Notes: generated by a model from the sequence alone, not told the origin. Shown: positions 1-5,844, numbered from the stretch's first letter. The stretch: DNA of 6,035 bases from Conexibacteraceae bacterium (GCA_009785395.1 WQWK01000131.1:1-6035), one strand, 5' to 3'. Program-made: numbers and translations.

Positions 1-155
1 AACGTGATCGCCTCGGGCGAGAGCGAGTCAAGAAACGCCCGGATCGCCGCTGCATCCTGCGCCCGCACCGGGCGCACGTGCAGAGTCGAGCCGTCCCGCA
101 GAACGATGTCGGCCTCACGGTCACGCGGGTAGTGCGCCGACGAGGCCGGCCGCAT
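1..155 (-). CDS. Partial N-terminus of a GNAT-type acetyltransferase, probably of the bifunctional GNAT/acyl-CoA synthetase family
   Basis: This is the first 51 codons of a minus-strand gene that runs off the left edge. It starts at ATG 155-153 and is open throughout. The visible protein begins MRPASSAHYPRDREADIVLR and continues with DGSTLHVRPVRAQDAAAIRAF, then a segment LDSLSPEAIT. The pattern 'YP..xEADVVLRDGxTVHxRPIRPxDA...F...LSPES' is typical of actinobacterial GNAT domains that begin proteins combining lysine acetyltransferase and ADP-forming acyl-CoA synthetase-like modules. Members of that family acetylate enzymes such as acetyl-CoA synthetase, but substrate and domain order cannot be judged here. 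The start codon shares one base with the stop of the upstream polyphosphate kinase gene (TGATG at 157-153), so the two are probably co-transcribed and translationally coupled. The reading frame and start are seen directly; the family is inferred from a short piece. Confidence 0.65.
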   Translation of the reverse strand, partial: MRPASSAHYPRDREADIVLRDGSTLHVRPVRAQDAAAIRAFLDSLSPEAIT

Positions 156-925
156 CAGAGCGCCGCCGCGGTGCTGACCGGCTCGTGCCCGGCTGCCCTC
201 ATGCCCTGCTCGAGCGCGCTGATCACCGTCTCAACCACGGCAACACGCGCGTAGGTCTTGTTTTCCGCCGGGATCAGCAGCCACGGCGCGTCCGCGTGGT
301 CTGTGCGCTGGAGCATGTCATCGATCGCCTGCTGGTAGTCGCTGCGGCGCTCACGGTTGCGCCAGTCCTCGTCGGTCAGCTTCCACTGCTTCAGAGGATC
401 GCCGGCGCGGGCGTTGAAGCGGCGCAGCTGCTCCTTGTCGGAGATCTGGAGCCAGAACTTGACGAGGATCATGCCCTCCTGGCAGAGCATCCGCTCGAAG
501 TCGACGATCTCAGCGTAGGCCCGTTTCCACTCGGGCTTGGTCGCGAACCCCTCGACTCGCTCGACCAGCACGCGTCCGTAATAGGTTCGGTCGAAGACGC
601 ACATCCCGCCCCAGCCGGGAATGTGCGGCCAGAACCGCCACAGGAAGTGGTGACGCTTCTCGCGCGTGGATGGAGCCGCGAACTCCGACACGGTGAAATG
701 GCGCGGGTCCAGCATCGAGGTCAGGCGCCGGATCGCCCCGCCCTTACCAGCCGCGTCCCAGCCCTCGAACAGAACCAGTAGGGGTGGGCCGATGCTGCCA
801 TCACCGATGAGCCCGGCGGATTGAAGGCGCAGCGCGAGCAGGCGCTTCTGAGCGGCCAAGAGCCGCTCGAGCCCCTCCTCCTTGGGGAGCTTGAGCGAGA
901 GATCGACATCGTTCAGTGATGCCAT
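155..925 (-). CDS. ppk2: PPK2 family polyphosphate kinase (polyphosphate:nucleotide phosphotransferase)
   Basis: A 256-residue cytoplasmic kinase of the P-loop PPK2 family, which moves phosphate between polyphosphate and nucleotides (AMP, ADP or GDP depending on class). Visible motifs: Walker A at about residues 54-63 (EGWDAAGKGG), the Asp-Arg motif with aromatic pair at 112-116 (DRTYY) followed by GRVLVERVEGF, and the lid/C-terminal signature with KFWLQIS at 156-162 and KLTDEDWRNRER at 182-193. The GRVLVERVEG and TDEDWRNR wording recalls polyphosphate:AMP phosphotransferases more than classical ADP-specific PPK2, but the class is inferred. Length fits a one-domain PPK2. ATG 925 is chosen because family similarity starts there; a longer open frame reaches 1006 but would overlap the divergent LOG gene. 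No Shine-Dalgarno is visible upstream. Its stop overlaps the start of the next gene, an acetyltransferase, implying an operon. Confidence 0.92.
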   Translation of the reverse strand: MASLNDVDLSLKLPKEEGLERLLAAQKRLLALRLQSAGLIGDGSIGPPLLVLFEGWDAAGKGGAIRRLTSMLDPRHFTVSEFAAPSTREKRHHFLWRFWPHIPGWGGMCVFDRTYYGRVLVERVEGFATKPEWKRAYAEIVDFERMLCQEGMILVKFWLQISDKEQLRRFNARAGDPLKQWKLTDEDWRNRERRSDYQQAIDDMLQRTDHADAPWLLIPAENKTYARVAVVETVISALEQGMRAAGHEPVSTAAAL

Positions 926-931
926 CGCGCG

Positions 932-937
932 TACTCT
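932..937 (+). promoter_or_regulatory. Candidate -10 element for a leaderless LOG mRNA
   Basis: TACTCT fits the TAnnnT -10 pattern and ends 7 bases before the ATG at 945. With no Shine-Dalgarno sequence in the 19-bp gap between the divergent start codons, transcription probably begins at or next to the A of the start codon, as is common in Actinomycetota. No convincing -35 element is visible; it would lie inside the PPK2 coding sequence. Confidence 0.35.
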
Positions 938-944
938 GACAGCA

Positions 945-1694
945 ATGGACGCACCGATGGAGCCGAACCCGGGAGCACCGGCGCCAGGGACGTCGGCCGA
1001 ACCCACGTTCGATCAGGAGCTGCTCGGCTGGCTCGGATCCCAGAGCCCGGAACTGCGCGAGCACGACGCCGGGCTCGTGCGCACGATCGCGGCCGAGTTC
1101 GCCCTCGGCTTCGACACACTCTCGGGCATCGGGCCGGCGGTGACGATCTTCGGGTCGGCGCGGACTCCGTCCACGCACCCGGACTACGCGCTGGTGCGCA
1201 AGGTCGCCGCGACGCTGGGCAGAGCAGGGTACGCGATCATGACCGGCGGGGGCGGCGGCTTGATGGAGGCGGCCAACCGGGGCGCCACCGATGTCGGCGC
1301 GACGTCGGTGGGATGCAACATCGAGCTGCCCCACGAGCAGAATCCCAACCCGTACGTGGACATCGGGTTGCGCTTCCGCCACTTCTTCGCACGCAAGGTG
1401 ATGTTCGTGCGCTACGCACAGGCGTTTGTCGTCGCGCCGGGCGGCTACGGGACGCTCGATGAGCTGTTTGAGCTGCTGACCCTGATCCAGACCGCGACCG
1501 TGCAGCACTTCCCGGCGATCCTGCTCGGCGACGCCGAGTGGGACGGGCTGCTCGATTGGCTACGTACGCACGCGCTCGCCGACGGCCGCATCGCACCCAT
1601 CGACATCGACCGCCTGCACCTCACCTCGGACCCGGACGAGATCCTGGCGATCGTCGAGCGCAGCCGCTCGATTGCGTGCGCGCAACAGTCCTAG
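945..1694 (+). CDS. LOG family protein (TIGR00730-type Rossmann fold nucleotide 5'-monophosphate phosphoribohydrolase)
   Basis: A 249-residue cytoplasmic protein of the LOG ('Lonely Guy') family. Characterised members cleave cytokinin riboside 5'-monophosphates, or more generally nucleoside monophosphates, to free base and ribose 5-phosphate. Signature features: the glycine-rich nucleotide loop at about 100-114 (TGGGGGLMEAANRGA), the conserved Arg150-Lys151 in HFFARKVMF, and the diagnostic PGGYGTLDE at 165-173 containing the catalytic Glu173. The first 60 residues are a Pro/Ala-rich tail plus helix outside the core fold, common in actinobacterial members. ATG 945 is chosen; ATG 957 is an alternative, and the upstream TTG 882 would run back through the PPK2 gene. 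There is no ribosome binding site, and a TACTCT hexamer lies just upstream, suggesting a leaderless message. The stop TAG 1692-1694 lies at the edge of a palindromic element. The physiological substrate here is not known. Confidence 0.92.
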   Translation: MDAPMEPNPGAPAPGTSAEPTFDQELLGWLGSQSPELREHDAGLVRTIAAEFALGFDTLSGIGPAVTIFGSARTPSTHPDYALVRKVAATLGRAGYAIMTGGGGGLMEAANRGATDVGATSVGCNIELPHEQNPNPYVDIGLRFRHFFARKVMFVRYAQAFVVAPGGYGTLDELFELLTLIQTATVQHFPAILLGDAEWDGLLDWLRTHALADGRIAPIDIDRLHLTSDPDEILAIVERSRSIACAQQS

Positions 1695-1860
1695 TGTCGT
1701 GAGTCGTAAATTCGCGAGCAGATTTCGCGAGTGGCTGGGCGTGTGTGGGGACGCCCGGTTCGCAAGGCAGATACTGGTGGTATCTGCCGCGAATCGGGTG
1801 GCGTCACGCGCGTCCAGACGCCGCGAAGCTGCCGTCGAATTTGGGACTCAGGGCACTAGG
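1690..1860. mobile_element. MITE-like palindromic element of about 170 bp, TA-bounded, IS630/mariner-type candidate
   Basis: The whole gap between the convergent LOG and histidine kinase genes is an imperfect inverted repeat. The outer arms, 1690-1714 and the reverse complement of 1836-1860, match at 21 of 25 positions without gaps (shared blocks CCTAGTG, TGAGTC and AAATTCG). The similarity continues inward with small gaps (GCAG..TTCGCG, CTGG.CG.G.GTG, ACGCC) to a central stem with a 5-base loop at 1775-1779. The symmetrical outer ends both contain CTAG, so the element can be read as starting GTGTCGTGAGTC at 1694 and flanked by TA at 1692-1693 and 1857-1858. TA duplication is characteristic of IS630/Tc1-mariner transposons. 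No transposase is encoded, so if mobile it would depend on one elsewhere. The inverted repeat is directly seen; mobility and family are inferred. It may also simply be a structured intergenic terminator. Confidence 0.6.
1754..1798. terminator. Central hairpin of the palindromic element, possible bidirectional terminator
   Basis: GGCAGATAC (1766-1774) and GTATCTGCC (1780-1788) form a perfect 9-bp stem around the loop TGGTG. After a two-base AA bulge (1764-1765) the stem extends by CCCGGTTCGC (1754-1763) against GCGAATCGGG (1789-1798), with one G-U pair. It lies between two convergent genes, where a terminator for both would be expected. There is no T-tract on either side, so it is not a canonical intrinsic terminator. 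Confidence 0.4.
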
Positions 1861-1864
1861 GCGT

Positions 1865-3517
1865 TCAGCCCAGCTGCCCGCCGCCGCCCAGCGGTATGTG
1901 CGCGCGGACGACCGTGCCGCCGCCGCCGGAAACGAGCTCGAGCCTGCCGCCGGCCAGGTGCACACGCTCGCGCATCCCCTGCAGCCCGAACCCCGAGGTC
2001 CGCGACGACGTGTCGTAGCCGTGTCCGTCGTCGCGGACCTCGACGAGCAGCTGTTCGCGCCGGTGCTGTTCGCCCGGGTGCTGTTCGCCCGGGTGCTGCT
2101 CGCGCCGGTGCTGTTCGCCCGGCGGCACGATGAGGCGCACGGTCACGTGGCAGGTCCTCGCCCCGGAATGCTTGACGACGTTGCTGAGCGCCTCCTGGAC
2201 GAGCCGGTAGACCGTCGTCGCGAGCTCCGGATCGAGCCGTGGTCCTCCGTCCGCGAGCGCGGGGACATCGATGTCGCGCTCGGTCACCAGCCCCGCGTCG
2301 CGGCGGCGGTCGAGCAGCGCGTCCAGGGCCGGCACCAGCCCGAGGTCGTCCAGCAGCGACGGGCGCAGATCGGTGATGATCCCGCGCAGGTTGTCGGCCT
2401 CGAGCTCGAGGTCGTCAATCGCCTGCGCAAGCGCGTCCGCGTGCGCCTGCGGGTCGGCTTGGCGGGCGGCCGCGGACAGGAGCATCCGCATTGCCCCAAG
2501 CGACTGCAGCGTCTGGTCGTGGAGCTCCCGCGCCCAACGCCGGCGCTCGCCCTCCGCGGCCGCGATCTGGGCATGCAGGCGGTCGGCGTCGACGCTGCGC
2601 TTGATAGCCACGGCGTTTGCTGCCGACGCGGCGAACGTCCGCAGCAGCTGCTCGTCGGGCTGATCGAAGGATCCGTCCCCGAGGCCCGGACTGAAAGCCG
2701 CCAGCACGCCCACCTCGACGCCGCGGTGCAGCATCGGCACGGTCAGCGCGGAGCGGGCGTGGGGGACTCCCAGTTCGGCCGCGATGTCCAGACCAGCGGG
2801 AACGGGCCCGGCGCTTGCGGCCACCACCAGCACGTCATCCTCGTGCAGCAGGATCAGGACGCTCCGGGCTTCCACGAGCGCGCGGGCGCGCCTGACGATC
2901 AACTCGAGCACGTGGTCCAGCTCCGCCACGCTGCCGATCGCGTCCGCGATGTCCTGAGCGGCCCGCAGCGACCGCACGGCGTGCTCGGCATCGGCCCGGC
3001 GCCGTTCGCTGTTGTCGTAGAGGCGCGCGTTCTCGATCGCGGTCGCCGCCCACTGCGCCAGCAGCGTGACGGCATCCTCATCGGCGTCGGTGAAGTGCTT
3101 GCCGTCAGCCTTCTCGGACAGGTACAGGTTGCCCCAGGCCTGGCCGCGGATCATGATCGGTACGCCGAGAAACGTCCTCATCGGCGGGTGGTGGGCCGGA
3201 AACCCGGAGCTCTGTGGATGCTCGGAGACGTCGGTGAGCCTTAGCGGCCGTGGATCGCTGATCAGCAGGCCGAGCACGCCGCGTCCGTGCGGGAGCGCGC
3301 CGATCGCGCGGCGGGTCTGTTCGTCGATGCCCGAGGTCAGGAACCGCTCGAGCCTGTCGCGTCCCTCGCCGACGACGCCCAGGGCTGCGTACCTGGCCCC
3401 GGTGAGCTCTCGGGCCTCGTGCAGGATGCGGTCGAGCACCGCCTCGGGATCGAGCTCCGCGACCAGCGCCCGCCCGATCTCGATCAGCGTCATCAGCCTC
3501 TGATCGTGGTCGCTCAT
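1865..3517 (-). CDS. Two-GAF sensor histidine kinase, DevS/DosT-like, candidate heme-based gas or redox sensor
   Basis: A 550-residue cytoplasmic kinase with no membrane segment or signal peptide. Order: GAF-1 (about 20-166), GAF-2 (about 186-305), HisKA_3 dimerisation helix with ERRRWARELHDQ and phospho-acceptor His333, then HATPase_c with N-box QEALSN (441-446), DDGHG (496-500) and GFGLQGM (509-515). GAF-1 carries HHPPMRTFLGVP and GNLY; His110 and Tyr132 are 22 residues apart, the same spacing as the proximal heme His149 and distal Tyr171 of Mycobacterium tuberculosis DevS, so heme binding is inferred. Five pentapeptide repeats (466-490) interrupt the ATPase domain between two beta strands. 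ATG 3517 lies 11 nt after the sugar-binding protein stop, so it is probably third in the galactokinase operon. No response regulator is in the window. Its partner, ligand and target genes are unknown. Confidence 0.92.
   Translation of the reverse strand: MSDHDQRLMTLIEIGRALVAELDPEAVLDRILHEARELTGARYAALGVVGEGRDRLERFLTSGIDEQTRRAIGALPHGRGVLGLLISDPRPLRLTDVSEHPQSSGFPAHHPPMRTFLGVPIMIRGQAWGNLYLSEKADGKHFTDADEDAVTLLAQWAATAIENARLYDNSERRRADAEHAVRSLRAAQDIADAIGSVAELDHVLELIVRRARALVEARSVLILLHEDDVLVVAASAGPVPAGLDIAAELGVPHARSALTVPMLHRGVEVGVLAAFSPGLGDGSFDQPDEQLLRTFAASAANAVAIKRSVDADRLHAQIAAAEGERRRWARELHDQTLQSLGAMRMLLSAAARQADPQAHADALAQAIDDLELEADNLRGIITDLRPSLLDDLGLVPALDALLDRRRDAGLVTERDIDVPALADGGPRLDPELATTVYRLVQEALSNVVKHSGARTCHVTVRLIVPPGEQHRREQHPGEQHPGEQHRREQLLVEVRDDGHGYDTSSRTSGFGLQGMRERVHLAGGRLELVSGGGGTVVRAHIPLGGGGQLG
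2050..2124. repeat. 15-bp in-frame tandem repeat, five copies, inside the histidine kinase gene
   Basis: Five head-to-tail 15-bp units start at 2050, 2065, 2080, 2095 and 2110. Units 2 and 3 are identical (GCTGTTCGCCCGGGT); units 1 and 4 share the ending CGCGCCGGT and differ from each other by one base; unit 5 diverges at its end. Read on the minus strand they encode PGEQH, RREQH, PGEQH, PGEQH and RREQL (residues 466-490). Because the unit is a multiple of three, gain or loss of copies keeps the reading frame. Confidence 0.95.
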
Positions 3518-3528
3518 CGCCGCGCGAG

Positions 3529-4737
3529 TCAGGCGTGCTGGACGCCCGGCGTGGTTCCGGTCCCCTCGAAGCGGCTCATGGTGCTCACGTAGGGCTTGAC
3601 CGTTTCCCGGTCGACGAGCTTCACGCCGGTGTCGACGTCGGCGATGCCGGTCAGGCCCGCACTGACTCGGTGGAGGAAGAGTTCGAGGATCGGCAGGAAG
3701 CCCTGCAGGTAGGGCTGCTGGTCGATCGCGAACTGGATGTAGCCGCTCTGCAGCGATTGCTGCGTCACCTGTGTGAGATCGAAGCCGCCGCCGAGGACGC
3801 CACGGGTGTGGAGGTTGTACTTCTGGATCGCCTGCGCAACGGCCTCGGTGCTGCCACCGTCGACGGCGAAGTAGCCGTCATAGGCGCGCAGGTTGTTGCC
3901 GACGAACGTCTCGATCGATGTCAGCTCCTGGGGCTCGGACGCGGCCGAAGCCTCGGAGTGCACCGTGATGTTCGTGCCGTGCAGCACCTGGCGGAGCCCG
4001 TCGAGGCGAGGCTGCAGGTTTGCCGATCCCGGCGTCGCGATGAACACCGTGATCCGGCCGCCGCGCGGCATCAGGGCCTGGATGCGGCGGCCCATCTCCT
4101 GGCCGCTGCGCACGAGGTCCTGGCCGATGTAGGCGAGCCGCGGATTGGTCGCCACGTCGGCGTTGTAGGAGACGACCGGGATCCCGGCCTCGAGCGCCGC
4201 TGCGACCGGCTGGTCGAACGAGCCCTTCGCGATCAGGCTGGTGGCGATGCCGTCGACGCCGGCGGCGACTGCCGTATTGATTGCGCCGACCATCGCGGCG
4301 ACGCTGCCCGATCCGGAGCCGGTCCACTGGTAGGAGCAGTTCAGGAGTTTGCACGCGTCCTGCACCCCGTTCTGGGTCGCGGTGAAGACGGTGTTGGCGG
4401 TCGCGTGGTTGACGACCGTGAACCTGTAGCCGCCGCTGTGCCCGAATATCGAGGAGATGTTGCCGCCGGCGCCGTGCGCGTCACCGATGGCCGCGCCCGA
4501 GCCGCCGCAGGCCGCCAGCAGCGTGGCGGCCAGGCCCGCGGCACCGCCCGTCAGCGCTGTGCGACGGGTGATCTGTGCGGCCCGCGAGTGCTCGCCCGAC
4601 CTCTTCTCGCTCCACTCGAGACGCTCGATGGCATCTCCGAGGATGTCCTGATCCAGCAGTGCTGCTCCTCCCAGCGCGTTCCGGGCGTTCGATAAGAGGT
4701 CCTGACGAATCGGGGCCTCCAAGGGCTTACGACGCAA
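3529..4737 (-). CDS. Sugar ABC transporter substrate-binding lipoprotein (Peripla_BP_4 / RbsB-like), Tat type
   Basis: A protein of up to 402 residues that should be exported and lipid-anchored. TRRTALTGGAAGLAATLLAAC at 57-77 combines a twin-arginine pair (58-59), a hydrophobic stretch and a lipobox LAAC with acceptor Cys77. The mature part follows the type I periplasmic binding fold: YRFTVVNHA near 104, VAAGVDGIATSLI near 157, AGIPVVSYNAD at 184-194, YIGQD, DGYFAVDGGST and a C-terminal IQFAIDQQPYLQGFL typical of pentose/hexose binders. Cys129 and Cys134 may pair. The start is uncertain: the only conventional starts are TTG 4737 and TTG 4722, both without a clear ribosome binding site, leaving an odd cytoplasmic extension of about 50 residues before the Tat signal. 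A CTG at 4659 follows GGGAGGAG by 5 nt and could be the true start. It lies between galactokinase and kinase genes, which hints at galactose or a related sugar. No permease or ATPase is nearby. Confidence 0.88.
   Translation of the reverse strand: MRRKPLEAPIRQDLLSNARNALGGAALLDQDILGDAIERLEWSEKRSGEHSRAAQITRRTALTGGAAGLAATLLAACGGSGAAIGDAHGAGGNISSIFGHSGGYRFTVVNHATANTVFTATQNGVQDACKLLNCSYQWTGSGSGSVAAMVGAINTAVAAGVDGIATSLIAKGSFDQPVAAALEAGIPVVSYNADVATNPRLAYIGQDLVRSGQEMGRRIQALMPRGGRITVFIATPGSANLQPRLDGLRQVLHGTNITVHSEASAASEPQELTSIETFVGNNLRAYDGYFAVDGGSTEAVAQAIQKYNLHTRGVLGGGFDLTQVTQQSLQSGYIQFAIDQQPYLQGFLPILELFLHRVSAGLTGIADVDTGVKLVDRETVKPYVSTMSRFEGTGTTPGVQHA
4665..4672 (-). promoter_or_regulatory. Internal Shine-Dalgarno-like site that may set the start of the sugar-binding protein
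   Basis: On the minus strand this reads GGGAGGAG, the only strong ribosome binding motif near the 5' end of the gene. Five bases downstream is an in-frame CTG (4659-4657), giving a protein that begins (M)LDQDILGDAIERLEWSEK, about 31 residues before the twin-arginine pair. CTG starts are rare, so this is a suggestion; the motif may instead be chance Gly-Gly-Ala coding sequence. Confidence 0.3.
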
Positions 4738-4749
4738 GCCCGAGAGCGG

Positions 4750-5844
4750 TTAGCCTGGTTGCAGGCTACTACCGGCGGGTGTCCGAAGCAGGTGCGCGCC
4801 GGGGCCCGGTGAGACCATGGTCGCGTCGGTGAGCACGTCCGTGCTCGGCGCCATCAGGCCGAGCACGCTGCCGCCGAAGCCACCGCCGAGCAGCCGCGCT
4901 CCCAGTGCTCCGGCCTCCTTCAGCCTGCCGACCGCCGCCTCGACGGCGGGTGTCGAGACCTCGAAGTCATCGCGCAGGCTGGCATGGGAGAGGTCGAGCA
5001 GCCGGCCCAGCCGCTGGAAGTCGCGGCGCCGCAACGCCGCGACAGCCTCGAGCACGCGTCCGTTCTCGCTGATCACGTGGCGGGCGCGGCGGGCGAGCAC
5101 GTCGGGAAGCATGTGGAGGTCCTGAATCTGGGCGTCGCGCAGCGACTCGGCGCCTACGCGCTGCGCGGCCTCGAAGCACTCCTCGCGCCGGCGGTTGTAG
5201 CCCGACTCGGCGTTGGCGTGCGGCTCCCCCGAGGGGAGCGTGACGAGCAGGTGCTCGCCCAGCTCAAGTGGTAACGGCTCGATCTCGAGCGTGCGGAAAT
5301 CGATCAGCACCGCCTGCCCGGCCGCTCCACTGAGCGACGCCAGTTGGTCGAGCAGACCCGTCTGCGCGCCCGCCCAGTCGTGCTCGATTCGCTGGCCGAG
5401 GCGCGCGAGCTCGACGTCGGGAGGTGGCGCAGCCCCGGCCAGCTCGATCAGGGCCAGGCACAGCGCAACCTCGAGCGCCGCCGACGATGACAGACCCGAG
5501 CCCCGCGGCACCTCGCCGCTGATCTCGATGCGTGCGGCCGGCAGCGCGTAGCCGAGCCGCGTGATTTCGGCCACGGCGCCGCGCACGAACGCGCGCCAGC
5601 CGTCGGCCGGCTGAGGGCTGTGCAGCGGGAAGGCGTCGGTCTCCCCGAGGTCGCCGGCCAGCGCCTGCACCGTGTCGCCGGGCAGTCGCGTGGCGGTGAC
5701 CACCACGCCCAGCGTGACAGCGAACGGCAGCGCGAGGCCATCGTTGTAATCGGTGTGCTCGCCGATCAGGTTCAGACGGCCGGGCGCGAATGCCCGGACC
5801 GTGTCATCGCCAGAACTTCGTGAGCTTTTGACGTCGGGGACCAA
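4750..5844 (-). CDS. galK: Galactokinase (GHMP kinase family)
   Basis: A 364-residue cytoplasmic kinase phosphorylating galactose at C1 with ATP, the first committed Leloir step. The three GHMP/galactokinase signatures are present: GRLNLIGEHTDYNDG at 22-36 (Arg23 plus the sugar-contacting Glu29, His30 and Asp32), the ATP loop PRGSGLSSSAA at 113-123, and GARLLGGGFGG at 315-325. Asp166 in QTGLLDQLASL matches the catalytic Asp. Slightly shorter than many galactokinases (about 380-390), mainly at the N-terminus. The start is TTG 5844: an in-frame TAA lies 12 nt upstream of it and no ATG or GTG precedes the GEHTDYN motif. No Shine-Dalgarno is seen, and the start codon lies in the left arm of an inverted repeat, a possible operator. 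It is followed after 12 nt by the sugar-binding protein gene in the same frame. No galT or galE is in the window. Confidence 0.95.
   Translation of the reverse strand: MVPDVKSSRSSGDDTVRAFAPGRLNLIGEHTDYNDGLALPFAVTLGVVVTATRLPGDTVQALAGDLGETDAFPLHSPQPADGWRAFVRGAVAEITRLGYALPAARIEISGEVPRGSGLSSSAALEVALCLALIELAGAAPPPDVELARLGQRIEHDWAGAQTGLLDQLASLSGAAGQAVLIDFRTLEIEPLPLELGEHLLVTLPSGEPHANAESGYNRRREECFEAAQRVGAESLRDAQIQDLHMLPDVLARRARHVISENGRVLEAVAALRRRDFQRLGRLLDLSHASLRDDFEVSTPAVEAAVGRLKEAGALGARLLGGGFGGSVLGLMAPSTDVLTDATMVSPGPGAHLLRTPAGSSLQPG

Noticed and set aside
882..944. Upstream extension of the LOG gene to TTG 882
   Set aside because: The added 21 residues lie wholly or partly inside the PPK2 coding region on the opposite strand and add no recognisable LOG-family sequence; ATG 945 with a -10-like hexamer fits better.
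926..1006. N-terminal extension of PPK2 to position 1006
   Set aside because: The extra 27 residues are antisense to the LOG N-terminus and lack family similarity; MASLND at 925 is a natural PPK2 start.
801..1508. Minus-strand open frame across the LOG gene and PPK2 start
   Set aside because: It overlaps two well-supported genes and has a His/Arg-rich translation without motifs.
1754..1805. tRNA-like appearance (GGTTCGCA next to paired segments)
   Set aside because: No cloverleaf, anticodon arm or acceptor stem can be drawn; the segment is the centre of the larger palindrome.
2050..2124. CRISPR-like array
   Set aside because: Units are 15 bp, contiguous without spacers, and encode an in-frame pentapeptide inside a gene.
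1745..3244. Long plus-strand open frame (499 codons) opposite the histidine kinase
   Set aside because: It is antisense to a gene with complete, ordered GAF, HisKA_3 and HATPase motifs. Its translation is low-complexity, Arg/Val/Gln-rich and resembles no family; long antisense frames are expected in GC-rich coding DNA.
3535..4695. Plus-strand open frame (386 codons) opposite the sugar-binding protein
   Set aside because: Mirror frame of a clear lipoprotein gene; no recognisable domain, no ribosome binding site, and arginine/aspartate-rich composition typical of shadow frames.
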